A DNA stretch of 64,000 bases from Actinomadura sp. J1-007 (GCF_009793335.1 NZ_WING01000002.1:1178001-1242000); one strand, 5' to 3'. Counted from the first letter of the stretch, positions 53,619-61,993 are shown. Notes: generated by a model not told the origin, from the sequence alone. Translations and numbers: made by a program.

Positions 53619-54515
53619 ATGACCGCGGCCGAGGCGTCGTTCGCCGAGCCTCTCGTCCTGTCCGCGACCGCGCCGTTCGACTTCGGCGCCTCGCTGCGGT
53701 TCGTGCACGGCTTCCCCCCGACCGCCGGGGAGCAGGCCGTCGCCGGGCAGACCCTCACCAGGGCGCTGCGCGTCGCGGGCCGCACCGTCGTCGCCAGGCT
53801 CGCCGCCGGCGGCGAGGGCCTCGCCTGCACGCTGCACTCCACCGAGCCCCTCGAACCGGACATCGTCGAGGCCGCCGCCGACCGGCTGTCGTTCTACCTC
53901 AGCCTGGACGACGACCTGCGCCCGTTCTACGAGATCGGCCGGGAGGACCCCGCGTTCGCCCCGGTCGTCGACCGGCTGCACGGCTACCACCAGGTCAAGT
54001 TCCCCACGCCGCTGGAGAACGTGGTGTGGGCGATCCTCTCGCAGCGGACGGTCACGACCCGCGCGGCGACGGAGAAGCGCGCCCTCGCCGAGGAGTTCGG
54101 CGACCGGCTCGCGCTCGGCGGCGAGGAATACACCGCGTTCCCCGACGCCGAGCAGCTCGCCTCGCTGCCGCCCGGCCGGATGGCCGAGCTGGTCGGCAAC
54201 CAGCGCAAGGGCCGCTACCTGCACGGCGCCGTCCGCGCCTGGCTGGACCTGGACGAGGAGTTCCTGAGGCACGGCCCGTACGCGCAGGTCAAGGACCTGC
54301 TGCTCGGCCTGCCCGGCGTCGGGCCGTGGTCGGCGACGTTCGTGCTGATCCGGGGGCTCGGACGCACCGAGGAGATCCCGGTGGAGAAGGGGCTGCGCGC
54401 CGCCGCGTCCCGCGCGTACGGGCGGGACCTCGCGGACGCCGACCTCCAGAAGATCGCCGACGGGTACGGCCCGTGGCAGGGCTACTGGGCCCACTACCTG
54501 CGCGTCTGGGCCTGA
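53619..54515 (+). CDS. AlkA-like HhH-GPD DNA glycosylase
   Basis: 298 residues. An AlkA-type N-terminal domain is followed by ENVVWAILSQRTVTTRAATEKRALAEEFG and the helix-hairpin-helix LLGLPGVGPWSATFVLIRGLG, ending KIADGYGPWQGYWAHYLRVW. It should excise alkylated bases. The catalytic Asp of the family (FLPDD in E. coli AlkA) aligns with Glu in EEIPVEKGL, which is unusual. The start is 8 bp after the HelD stop with GGAGG in between, so the two are probably co-transcribed. Confidence 0.85.
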   Translation: MTAAEASFAEPLVLSATAPFDFGASLRFVHGFPPTAGEQAVAGQTLTRALRVAGRTVVARLAAGGEGLACTLHSTEPLEPDIVEAAADRLSFYLSLDDDLRPFYEIGREDPAFAPVVDRLHGYHQVKFPTPLENVVWAILSQRTVTTRAATEKRALAEEFGDRLALGGEEYTAFPDAEQLASLPPGRMAELVGNQRKGRYLHGAVRAWLDLDEEFLRHGPYAQVKDLLLGLPGVGPWSATFVLIRGLGRTEEIPVEKGLRAAASRAYGRDLADADLQKIADGYGPWQGYWAHYLRVWA

Positions 54516-54550
54516 CCGGGCCCCGCGCGGGCGATGCCGGACGGTCGCGC

Positions 54551-54568
54551 CGTACGTGCCGTACGTGC
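54551..54568. repeat. Two tandem CGTACGTGC units
   Basis: A 9-bp unit repeated twice in the convergent gap between the glycosylase and the TetR gene. It contains the self-complementary CGTACG; no function can be assigned. Confidence 0.4.
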
Positions 54569-54579
54569 CGGGCGGGCGG

Positions 54580-55140
54580 TCAGCGGGGCCTGAGGCCGTC
54601 GAAGACGATCTCCAGGGCGCGGCCGTCGCCGCCGTGGCCCGCCGCGTGCGACATGCCCGCGAGCAGCGCGAGCACCTCGGCCAGCGTCACGTCGGCACGG
54701 ACCGCGCCCGCGGCCTGCGCGCGTTCCAGCAGCGTGCCGAGGGCGCGCTTCAGCGCCGCGCCGGCCTCGCCGGTCGCCTGCCGCGGGTCGATGCCCGCGT
54801 CGGCGAGCGCGCCGGACAGCGCGTTCTTGGTCGCGGCCCGTTCGACCACGCGGGTGAAGAACCCGAAGAACGCCGCGCCGGGGTCGTCGTGCTCGATCCG
54901 GGCGCGGGCCTCGCGCGCGTGGTCCTCCAGCAGCGCGACCAGCACCGCCTCCAGCAGGGCCTCCTTGGTCGGGAAGTGCCGGAACACCGTCCCGGCCCCG
55001 ACCCCCGCCCGCCGCGCGACCTCCTCGGTGGACGCGGACGGCCCCCGCTCGGCGAAGACGGCCCCCGCCGCCTCCAGCACCTTCGCGCGGTTGCGGGCGG
55101 CGTCCGCGCGCAGCGGCCTCCCCGGCGTGGCTGCCGTCAT
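54580..55140 (-). CDS. TetR-family transcriptional regulator (SbtR-like)
   Basis: 186 residues. HTH: RAKVLEAAGAVFAERGPSASTEEVARRAGVGAGTVFRHFPTKEALLEAVL; the C-terminal part (AEVLALLAGMSHAAGHG) fits the SbtR-like ligand domain. Divergent from the acyl-CoA dehydrogenase pair. The TCGGAG/CTCCGA inverted repeat at 55210-55227 upstream is its probable own operator. Confidence 0.9.
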   Translation of the reverse strand: MTAATPGRPLRADAARNRAKVLEAAGAVFAERGPSASTEEVARRAGVGAGTVFRHFPTKEALLEAVLVALLEDHAREARARIEHDDPGAAFFGFFTRVVERAATKNALSGALADAGIDPRQATGEAGAALKRALGTLLERAQAAGAVRADVTLAEVLALLAGMSHAAGHGGDGRALEIVFDGLRPR

Positions 55141-55209
55141 CTGTCCTCCGTGGAGAGTGGGCCGGTCGTACCGCGTTCCGCGTTCCGGCGGGACACGCCG
55201 CCGAATGAT

Positions 55210-55227
55210 TCGGAGTGTTCGCTCCGA
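55210..55227. promoter_or_regulatory. TCGGAG-N6-CTCCGA operator candidate
   Basis: Perfect 6-bp inverted repeat, 70 bp upstream of the TetR start. The CGGAG/CTCCG form is common for SbtR-like TetR regulators, so autoregulation is likely. Confidence 0.55.
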
Positions 55228-55267
55228 TTCTAGCCGCAGCGGGCGCCCCGCCGGGCGGAGGGCCGTG

Positions 55268-55297
55268 TTGACGCGCTCGCGAGCGCGTTTCTAGGGT
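55268..55297 (+). promoter_or_regulatory. Promoter of the acyl-CoA dehydrogenase pair
   Basis: TTGACG (55268-55273), 18-bp spacer, TAGGGT (55292-55297). The spacer holds a 16-bp perfect palindrome CGCGCTCGCGAGCGCG (55272-55287) and the start region is covered by the ACATACC/GGTATGT operator. Confidence 0.5.
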
Positions 55298-55304
55298 GGG
55301 GAGC

Positions 55305-55327
55305 ACATACCGACCGGTTTGGTATGT
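55305..55327. promoter_or_regulatory. ACATACC-N9-GGTATGT operator
   Basis: Perfect 7-bp arms with ACCGGT inside the spacer, placed just after the -10 box of the acyl-CoA dehydrogenase promoter. The position suits a TetR-type repressor that blocks initiation. It differs from the 55210-55227 site, so a second regulator, possibly unlinked, is likely. Confidence 0.6.
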
Positions 55328-55378
55328 CCCGTTCCCGGCGGCTTCGCCGCCCTCTCACCCCGCGCGGAGGTCCGCCCC

Positions 55379-56572
55379 GTGACCACAGCACCGCCCGACG
55401 CCGACGAGCTGCGCAGGCGGGTCGGCGAGTTCCTCGCCGCACACGATCCCGCCGCCACCGGACGGACCGAGTTCCTGCACGCGAGGTTCGACGCCGGGCT
55501 GGCCTGGGTGCACTACCCCGAGGGGCTCGGCGGGCTCGGCGCTCCGCGGGCGCTCCAGCGCGAGGTGGACGCGCTGTTCGCCGAGGCGGGCGCGCCCTCC
55601 AACCACCCGGAGCGCAACGCCATCGGGCTCGGCATGGCCGCGCCGACGATCCTGGCGTTCGGCACCGCGGAGCAGAAGGAGCGCTTCCTGCGCCCGCTGT
55701 GGTGCGGCGAGGAGATCTGGTGCCAGCTGTTCAGCGAGCCGGGCGCCGGGTCCGACCTCGCCGCGCTCGGCACCCGCGCCGTCCCCGACGGCGACGGCTG
55801 GACCGTCAACGGCCAGAAGGTGTGGACGTCCATGGCCCACGAGGCCCGCTGGGCGATCCTGGTGACCCGCACCGACCCCGCCGTGCCGAAGCACCGCGGC
55901 ATGACCTACTTCGTGTGCGACATGACCGCGCCCGGCGTCGAGGTCCGGCCGCTGCGCCAGATCACCGGCGAGGCCGAGTTCAACGAGGTGTTCCTCACCG
56001 ACGTGCGGATCCCCGACGAGCACCGCCTCGGCGGGGTCGGGGACGGCTGGCGGGTCGCCACCACGACCCTGATGAACGAGCGCGTCGCGATCGGCGGCGC
56101 GGCGGCCCCGCGCGAGAGCGGCATGATCGGCGTGGTCGCCGGGCTCTGGCGCGACCGCCCCGAGGTGCGCTCCCCGGGCCACCACGACACGCTGATGCGG
56201 CTGTGGGTCGAGAGCGAGGCGGCCCGCCTCACCGGCGAACGGCTCCGCCAGCAGCTCACCGCGGGCGAGCCGGGCCCCGAGGGGTCGGCGGCCAAGCTCG
56301 CGTTCGCCAAGCTCAACCAGGAGATCTCCGGCCTGGAGCTGGAACTGCTCGGCGACGACGGCCTGCGCTACGACGACTGGACGATGCGCCGCCCGTCCGA
56401 GGTCGACTTCACCCGCCGCTCGCCCGGCTACCGCTACCTGCGAGCCAAGGGCAACTCGATCGAGGGCGGCACGTCGGAGATCCTGCGCAACATCGTCGCC
56501 GAACGCGTGCTGGGCCTGCCCGGCGAGATCCGGGTCGACAAGGACGTGCCGTGGAAGGACCTGCCCAAGTGA
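55379..56572 (+). CDS. Acyl-CoA dehydrogenase (first of a coupled pair)
   Basis: 397 residues. Seen: WCQLFSEPGAGSDLAALGTRAVPDGDGWTVNGQKVWTSMAHEARWAILVTRTDP and a C-terminal RRSPGYRYLRAKGNSIEGGTSEILRNIVAERVLGLP with the FAD/ETF-type tail. GTG start 55379 with GCGGAGG upstream. The stop overlaps the next gene (GTGA). Such pairs (as in mycobacterial FadE heterotetramers) form alpha2-beta2 dehydrogenases acting on bulky substrates such as sterol side chains. Confidence 0.92.
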   Translation: MTTAPPDADELRRRVGEFLAAHDPAATGRTEFLHARFDAGLAWVHYPEGLGGLGAPRALQREVDALFAEAGAPSNHPERNAIGLGMAAPTILAFGTAEQKERFLRPLWCGEEIWCQLFSEPGAGSDLAALGTRAVPDGDGWTVNGQKVWTSMAHEARWAILVTRTDPAVPKHRGMTYFVCDMTAPGVEVRPLRQITGEAEFNEVFLTDVRIPDEHRLGGVGDGWRVATTTLMNERVAIGGAAAPRESGMIGVVAGLWRDRPEVRSPGHHDTLMRLWVESEAARLTGERLRQQLTAGEPGPEGSAAKLAFAKLNQEISGLELELLGDDGLRYDDWTMRRPSEVDFTRRSPGYRYLRAKGNSIEGGTSEILRNIVAERVLGLPGEIRVDKDVPWKDLPK

Positions 56573-57651
56573 GCGACCTGCTGTACAGCGAGATCGAGAA
56601 CGACCTGCGCTCCGGCGTCCGCGAGGTCCTGGGCGACAAGGCGCCGTGGACGGACGTGCTCGCCGGGACCGAGAAGGACGAGCCGTACGACGCCGCCCTC
56701 TGGGACGCCGTCGCCGCGCGGCTCGGCTGCGCCGGGCTGCCCGTCCCCGAGGAGCTCGGCGGGGCGGGCGCGACGTGGCGCGAGACCGCCGTCGTCATGG
56801 AGGAGCTCGGCCGCGCGGTCGCGCCCGTCCCGTTCCTCACCAGCTCCGTGCTCGCGACCGCGGCGCTGCTCGCGGCGGGGGAGCGCGAGCTGCTCGCCGA
56901 GCTGGCGTCCGGCAACCGCGTCGCCGTCCTCGCCGTGCCGTTCGGCACCGCCCCCGGCGCGGCGGCGCCGACCGTGCGGGCCGAGGACGGGCGGCTCACC
57001 GGGGAGGTCAGGAGCGTCGCCGACGGGGCCGCCGCCGACGTCCTGCTCGTCCCGGCGGGCGGCGGGCTGTACGCGGTGGACGCCGCCGACGCCGCCCGTA
57101 CCCCCGTGACCTCGCTCGACATGACGCGGCGGCTCAGCGACATCGCCTTCGCCGGCGCGCCCGCGTGGCCGATCGCGGAGGGGGACGGGCCCGTCGGGGC
57201 GGCCCTCACGGCGGGCGCCGCGATGCTCGCCTCCGAGCAGCTCGGGCTCGCCGAGCAGTGCCTCGCCACGACCGTCGAGTACCTCAAGACCCGCTACCAG
57301 TTCGGCCGTCCGGTCGGCTCGTACCAGGGGCTCAAGCACCGGCTCGCGGACCTGTGGACGTCGATCACCCAGGCCCGCGCGGTCGCCCGCCACGCCGCGT
57401 CCTGCCTGGCCGCGAACGATCCGGACCTCCCGGTCGCGGTCGCCGTCGCGCAGGCGCACTGCTCGGCCGTCGCGGTGCGCGCCGCCGAGGAGTGCGTCCA
57501 GATGCACGGCGGGATCGGGTTCACGTGGGAGCACCCGGCGCACCTGTACCTCAAGCGCGCCAAGAGCGCCTCGATCGCGCTCGGCACGCCCGACCGGCAC
57601 CGCGCCGCCCTCGCCGCGATCGTGGACCTGCCCCCGCCTGACCCCGCCTGA
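56569..57651 (+). CDS. Acyl-CoA dehydrogenase (second of a coupled pair)
   Basis: 360 residues, shorter than the first subunit. It begins SDLLYSEIENDLRSGVREVLGDKAPW and includes EQLGLAEQCLATTVEYLKTRYQFGRPVGSYQGLKHRLADLWTSITQARAVA and EECVQMHGGIGFTWEHPAHLYLKRAKS. The middle domain is short and lacks the SEPGAGSD block of subunit 1, as expected for the partner subunit of a heteromeric enzyme. GTG start overlaps the previous stop. Confidence 0.9.
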   Translation: MSDLLYSEIENDLRSGVREVLGDKAPWTDVLAGTEKDEPYDAALWDAVAARLGCAGLPVPEELGGAGATWRETAVVMEELGRAVAPVPFLTSSVLATAALLAAGERELLAELASGNRVAVLAVPFGTAPGAAAPTVRAEDGRLTGEVRSVADGAAADVLLVPAGGGLYAVDAADAARTPVTSLDMTRRLSDIAFAGAPAWPIAEGDGPVGAALTAGAAMLASEQLGLAEQCLATTVEYLKTRYQFGRPVGSYQGLKHRLADLWTSITQARAVARHAASCLAANDPDLPVAVAVAQAHCSAVAVRAAEECVQMHGGIGFTWEHPAHLYLKRAKSASIALGTPDRHRAALAAIVDLPPPDPA

Positions 57652-57654
57652 TCC

Positions 57655-57766
57655 GAACCGGCTGAACCGGTCGAACCGGCCGGACGAGCCGAACCGGCCG
57701 GACGAGCCGGACCGGTCGGACGGGCCGGACCGGTCGGACGGGCCGGACCGGTCGGACGGGCCGGAC
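57655..57766. repeat. 18-bp tandem repeat array after the acyl-CoA dehydrogenase pair
   Basis: Three exact copies of an 18-bp unit GGACCGGTCGGACGGGCC (57709-57762) follow two variant copies (57673-57708, GAACCGGCCGGACGAGCC) and partial ones. Units are contiguous, without spacers, so it is not a CRISPR array. It starts 4 bp after the stop codon and leads into the terminator hairpin. Confidence 0.8.
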
Positions 57767-57770
57767 GAGA

Positions 57771-57808
57771 GAAGCGGTCGCCGAGCGCACGTTCTCGGCG
57801 GCCGCTTC
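57771..57808 (+). terminator. Terminator hairpin of the acyl-CoA dehydrogenase operon
   Basis: Arms 57771-57785 and 57794-57808 pair over 15 bp with one G-U, loop CGCACGTT. No T-tract follows. It is 120 bp after the stop, beyond the tandem repeats. Confidence 0.75.
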
Positions 57809-58220
57809 GCCGTTCCCGCCCGCCCCTCGGAGCCCGTCCGGCCCCCGGCCTCGCGCCGCGTTCCCGGCCGAGCCCACCGGCACGGGATTCGCTGCGCCAG
57901 GCGGGCGGGCCGGGACGGGCCGTGGCGGGCCGGACGCGACGTTCCGAGGGGGCGGGGATTGACGACGGTGGCCCGGAAGGGGATTGACGGGCGTTCTGAC
58001 GTCCACGTTGGGTGAGTCGTGGTGACGCCGCCGGGCGCGTTGACGGGGACCTCCAAGACGGTGATCGCCGCGAGCGGCCGGTTTGTGCGGGCGTCCACTA
58101 GGACGCCGGATCGTCCCTTGCTGTACTGGCGCCAACGTCGTCCCGAACGGAGCCCTTCCGCGGCTCCCATAGGCGATTCCGTTGCAATCCGCAAGACCGC
58201 TCGGGGGTTGTGGCTCGGTT

Positions 58221-58238
58221 CACATTACATGCAATGTG
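58221..58238. promoter_or_regulatory. GntR operator copy 1 (upstream of NCS2 permease)
   Basis: CACATTACATGCAATGTG: arms CACATT/AATGTG around a CATG core with one asymmetric base pair. It contains, inverted, the ATTGCATGTAA core found twice more before the GntR gene. Lies 78 bp upstream of the permease start. Confidence 0.75.
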
Positions 58239-58315
58239 TGGGTGTTCCGGGGCCACACGGACATAGCGGACGGATGGCATCTCCCGCGCGTGCCGCGGGA
58301 GAGGAGGGAGACAGC

Positions 58316-59758
58316 ATGTCCTCGATCCGCAACCGACCTCCCGGAACACCCGACGCCGTGGACGCCGTGCCGCGGCTGCGCACGCTCGTGCCGCTCAGCG
58401 TCCAGCACGTCCTCATCGCCTACTCGGGCATGGTCACGGTCCCGCTGCTCATCGGCTCGGGGCTCGGCCTGTCCGGCGACCGGATCGCCGCCCTGATCAC
58501 CGCCAACCTGTTCGTCAGCGGCGTCGCCACGCTGCTCCAGACGATCGGGATCTGGAAGGTCGGCGTCCGGCTGCCGATCGTGATGGGCTCGACGTTCACC
58601 GGCATCGGCCCGGCCATCATCGTCGGCAAGGACGGCGGGCTGCCCGCGGTGTTCGGCGCGACCCTCGTCGCGGGCGCGCTGACCTTCCTCGCCGCGCCCT
58701 ACTTCAGCCGGCTGCTGCGGTTCTTCCCGCCGCTGGTCACCGGCGCCATCATCGCGATCATCGGGTTCAGCCTGGTGCCCTCGACCGCCTCGCTGATCGC
58801 GGGGCCCGACCCGCAGGCCCCCGGCTACGGGGCGGTGCGCGACATCGGCCTCGCCGCCGGGACGATCGCGTTCATCCTCCTGGTCGAACGGTTCGCGCCG
58901 CCGTTCCTGGCGCGCGTCGCCGTGCTGCTCGCGCTCATCGGCGGGACGCTCGTCGCGGTCGCCATGGGCATCACCGACTTCGGCGGCGTCGGCGAGGCCG
59001 ACCTGGTGGGGTTCGTCGCGCCGTTCGACTTCGGCGCCCCGACGTTCATGCTGTCGGCGATCCTGCCGATGGTGATCGTGCAGCTCGTCAACATGGTCGA
59101 GTCGGCCGGCGACACCCTCGCCATGGGGCAGATCGCCGGGCGCGAGGTCGGGCCGCCGGAGGTCGCGCGGGCGCTGCGCGCCGACGGCGCCGCGACGGCC
59201 CTCGCGGGCGCGTTCAACTCCTTCACCATCGTGACGTTCGGCGAGAACGTCGGCCTGGTCAGCATGACCAAGGTGCTCAGCCGCTGGGTCGTCGCCGGGT
59301 CCGGCCTGATCCTCGTCGTGCTCGGCCTCGCGCCGAAGCTCGGCGCGGTCGTCGCCGCGCTGCCCGGCCCGGTGCTCGGCGGCGTCGGCGTCGTGATGTT
59401 CGGGATGGTCGGCGCGGTCGGGCTGCGGATCCTCGCCCAGGCCGACCTCGCCGACTCGCGCAACATGCTCGTCGTGTCGCTGTCGTTCGGCCTCGGGTTC
59501 ATGCCGGTCGGCGCGCCGCACGTGTACGACAGGTTCCCCCAGTTCGCGCAGACGATCCTCGGCAGCGGCATCGCCGCCGGGGGCATCGCCGCGTTCCTGC
59601 TCAACCTCCTGCTGAACGAGACCCGGCGCGACCGCGCGTCGGGACCCACCGCCGCCGGAGAGCCCGGCGGAGAGCCCGCCGGGGTCGCGGGCCCGAGCGG
59701 GCCGCCGGGCCGCGGCCCGCGCCCGAGACCGCCTGACCAGCCGCCCGAGAGGACGTAG
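58316..59758 (+). CDS. NCS2-family nucleobase (purine/xanthine) permease
   Basis: 480 residues with about 12-14 hydrophobic segments. Seen: LVPLSVQHVLIAYSGMVTVPLLIG, the substrate-region MVESAGDTLAMGQIAGREV and FGENVGLVSMTKVLSRW, typical of nucleobase-cation symporter-2 proteins for xanthine, urate or uracil. A Gly/Pro-rich cytoplasmic tail ends it. ATG 58316 follows GAGGAGGGAG. The next gene starts 4 bp after its stop. Context (amidohydrolase, xanthine dehydrogenase) favours a purine substrate. Confidence 0.9.
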   Translation: MSSIRNRPPGTPDAVDAVPRLRTLVPLSVQHVLIAYSGMVTVPLLIGSGLGLSGDRIAALITANLFVSGVATLLQTIGIWKVGVRLPIVMGSTFTGIGPAIIVGKDGGLPAVFGATLVAGALTFLAAPYFSRLLRFFPPLVTGAIIAIIGFSLVPSTASLIAGPDPQAPGYGAVRDIGLAAGTIAFILLVERFAPPFLARVAVLLALIGGTLVAVAMGITDFGGVGEADLVGFVAPFDFGAPTFMLSAILPMVIVQLVNMVESAGDTLAMGQIAGREVGPPEVARALRADGAATALAGAFNSFTIVTFGENVGLVSMTKVLSRWVVAGSGLILVVLGLAPKLGAVVAALPGPVLGGVGVVMFGMVGAVGLRILAQADLADSRNMLVVSLSFGLGFMPVGAPHVYDRFPQFAQTILGSGIAAGGIAAFLLNLLLNETRRDRASGPTAAGEPGGEPAGVAGPSGPPGRGPRPRPPDQPPERT

Positions 59759-59762
59759 AAAC

Positions 59763-61106
59763 GTGAGCAAGGCATCCCTGCTCGTCCGCGACGTGACCGT
59801 GTGGACCGGGGGCCGCTGGCTGCCCGGCCGGGACGTGCTCGTGCACGACGGCCGGGTGGTGAGCGTCCGGCCCCACGACCCGGCCCCGACGCCCGCCGAG
59901 GTGGTGGACGGCACCGGCGGGCACCTCGTCCCCGGCCTCGTCAACACCCACACCCACCTGCATCAGGCCCTCATGCGCGGCATCGCCGAGGGCGAGCCGC
60001 TCATCCGCTGGCTGCGGTACGTCGCGGAGGGGACGGTCGCGCTCACGCCCGAGCAGGCGTACGTGGCCGCCGCGGCGGCGTCCCTGGAGGCGCTGCGCAG
60101 CGGCACGACCGCGCTCGTCGAGCACATGTGGCCGCACCCGTCCCGCGCCGTGCACGACGCGGTCCTGCGGGCGCTGGACGACACGGGCGTCCGCGCCGTC
60201 GTGTGCAGGGGAGTGGCCGACCGGCCCGACACCACCCGCAAGTGGGGCTTCGAACCGCGCCTCATGGAGCCCCTCGACGACGTCCTCGCCCACGTGGACG
60301 AGCTGGCCGCCCGCACGGCCGGGTCCCGCGTCTCGATCGGGCTCGCCGTCCCGAACCCGCGCTCGCTCACGCCGGACGGCCTGCGGCGGGTCCGCGCGTT
60401 CGCCGAGGAGCGCGGCATGCCCGCCAGCATCCACCTGCTGGAGACCGGCACCGACGAGGACATGTGCCGCGAGCACGCGGGCGTCGGCGCCGTCGGCTAC
60501 CTCGCGGACGCCGGGTTCCTCTGGGACCGGCTGCTCGCCGTGCACTGCTGCGAGCTCGACGCCGACGGGCGGCGCGCCCTGGCCGCGAACGGCGTCGGCG
60601 TCTCGTACAACCCGCTCAGCAACATGCGGCTCGGCAGCGGTGTCGCGCCCGTGCCGGAGATGCTGGAGGCCGGGATCCGCGTCGGCCTCGGCGTGGACGG
60701 CGCCGCCAGCAACGACACGCAGGACGCCCTGGAGACGATGCGCATGGGCGCGTACCTGCAACGGGCCGTGCGGGGACGGTCCGACCTGCTCGGGTTCGCG
60801 GACATGATCCGGCTCGCGACGACGGGCGCCAACGGCGTGGTCGGCCTGGAGGACCGCCCGGACGGCGTCGTGCCCGGCGTCCAGGCCGACCTGGTGCTGC
60901 TGCGCTTCGACCGCGACCTCGCCTGCGTGCCCGTCCACGACCCCGGCGCCACCCTGCTCACCACGGGCAGTTCCCGGACGGTCGACACGGTGCTCGTGGA
61001 CGGCGAGGTGGTGATCGCGGACGGCCGCAGCACCCGGATGGACGAGAAGCGGCTCATCGCCCGCGCCGTCGCCGCGGCCCCGGCGCTCCACCTCCCGGAC
61101 CTCTGA
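59763..61106 (+). CDS. Amidohydrolase-superfamily deaminase (8-oxoguanine/guanine deaminase-like)
   Basis: 447 residues. Zinc site HxH in LVNTHTHLHQALMRG, His/Glu in SIHLLETG, His in AVHCCELDADG, and Asp in LGVDGAASNDTQD. These are features of the TrzN/AtzA/8-oxoguanine-deaminase branch that hydrolyses ring-amino groups of purines, pterins or triazines. GTG start 59763. Between a nucleobase permease and a xanthine-dehydrogenase-type gene, a purine deaminase is the best guess. Confidence 0.85.
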   Translation: MSKASLLVRDVTVWTGGRWLPGRDVLVHDGRVVSVRPHDPAPTPAEVVDGTGGHLVPGLVNTHTHLHQALMRGIAEGEPLIRWLRYVAEGTVALTPEQAYVAAAAASLEALRSGTTALVEHMWPHPSRAVHDAVLRALDDTGVRAVVCRGVADRPDTTRKWGFEPRLMEPLDDVLAHVDELAARTAGSRVSIGLAVPNPRSLTPDGLRRVRAFAEERGMPASIHLLETGTDEDMCREHAGVGAVGYLADAGFLWDRLLAVHCCELDADGRRALAANGVGVSYNPLSNMRLGSGVAPVPEMLEAGIRVGLGVDGAASNDTQDALETMRMGAYLQRAVRGRSDLLGFADMIRLATTGANGVVGLEDRPDGVVPGVQADLVLLRFDRDLACVPVHDPGATLLTTGSSRTVDTVLVDGEVVIADGRSTRMDEKRLIARAVAAAPALHLPDL

Positions 61107-61133
61107 CCCCCTGCCGGCGCCCGTCGACCCAAG

Positions 61134-61145
61134 ATTGCATGTAAT
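61134..61145. promoter_or_regulatory. GntR operator copy 2
   Basis: ATTGCATGTAAT, 28 bp after the amidohydrolase stop and 65 bp before the GntR start. Near-palindrome sharing the 11-bp core ATTGCATGTAA with copies 1 and 3. Confidence 0.7.
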
Positions 61146-61172
61146 CCTGCCGAGAGCTCTAGGAAAGGGGGG

Positions 61173-61190
61173 CACATTGCATGTAACATT
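61173..61190. promoter_or_regulatory. GntR operator copy 3
   Basis: CACATTGCATGTAACATT, same core and left flank (CACATTGCATGTAA) as copy 1 in inverse. It is 20 bp before the GntR start, so autoregulation is likely. Copies 2 and 3 are 39 bp apart. Confidence 0.7.
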
Positions 61191-61209
61191 CGAGCGTGAG
61201 GTCATCGAG

Positions 61210-61890
61210 ATGAGCACCGCCTACCGTTCGGTCAACAACGTGGCCCCCGGCAGCCTGCTCGCCGAGCGCGCCTACGACGAGCTGCGCGCCGCCATCCTGG
61301 AGAACCGGCTCCCGCCCGGCACCGCGATGAGCGTCCCGGCGCTCGCCGACCGGATGGGCATCAGCCGCAGCCCGGTCCGCGAGGCGGTGCAGCGGCTCAT
61401 CCACGACGGCCTCGCCACCCACGTCCCCCACCGCGGCGCCGAGGTCAGCAGCGTCGACGTCGAGGACCTGCGCCAGCTCTACGTCGTCCGCGAGTCCCTG
61501 GAGGGACTCGCGGCGCGGCTGGCGACCGAGCGCCTCGACGTCGCCGCCCTGGCCGACCTGGAGGGGATCCTCGGCGACCACGCCCTCGTCCTCGCCGAGG
61601 GCGGCGACGAGGGGGCCCACATCCGCCAGGACATGCTCTTCCACCAGGCCATCCGCAACCTGTCCGGCAACGCGCACCTGATCGGCATCCTCGACCGGAT
61701 CCAGGGCAAGGCCCACCTCGGCCTGCACTCGCTGTGGCGGCACCCGCACGCGCCGCGGCTCGCCCTGGAGGAGCACCGCGAGATCTACGACGCCATGTCC
61801 GCCGGCGACCCCGAGGCGGCCGAGCGGGCCGCGCGCAACCACGTGACGAGGCTCAGGGTCCGCCTCTCCCAGTCCGCCCCCCAACGTTGA
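61210..61890 (+). CDS. GntR-family regulator, FCD type
   Basis: 226 residues. Winged HTH: LLAERAYDELRAAILENRLPPGTAMSVPALADRMGISRSPVREAVQRLIHDGLA. FCD ligand domain: LRQLYVVRESLEGLAARLAT, DMLFHQAIRNLSGNAHLIGIL, EEHREIYDAMSAGDPEAAERAARNHV, whose Asp/His residues bind a metal and an organic acid. ATG 61210 follows GAGG 8 nt upstream; longer starts run through the operators. It probably controls the permease-amidohydrolase operon, itself and the xanthine dehydrogenase-type gene. Confidence 0.9.
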   Translation: MSTAYRSVNNVAPGSLLAERAYDELRAAILENRLPPGTAMSVPALADRMGISRSPVREAVQRLIHDGLATHVPHRGAEVSSVDVEDLRQLYVVRESLEGLAARLATERLDVAALADLEGILGDHALVLAEGGDEGAHIRQDMLFHQAIRNLSGNAHLIGILDRIQGKAHLGLHSLWRHPHAPRLALEEHREIYDAMSAGDPEAAERAARNHVTRLRVRLSQSAPQR

Positions 61891-61993
61891 GCCGCGGCGG
61901 GCCCGGCCCGCCGCGCCCCCCGACCGCCGCGTCGCGCCCCACGGCCGCGACCGCCGCGGGCCGACGACGTACGCGCTGCGGCGCGGAGGAAGG

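Larger units (their letters stand above)
57652..58315. other. 664-bp intergenic region: repeats, terminator, NCS2 promoter
   Basis: No credible gene; open frames here are made by the repeats. It holds an 18-bp tandem repeat (57655-57766), a strong hairpin (57771-57808), two GGGGATTGACG repeats near 57954 and 57978, and the ATTACATGCAAT operator (58221-58238). Confidence 0.6.

Noticed and set aside
57655..57766. Possible CRISPR-like array
   Set aside because: 18-bp units abut without unique spacers; no cas genes in the window.
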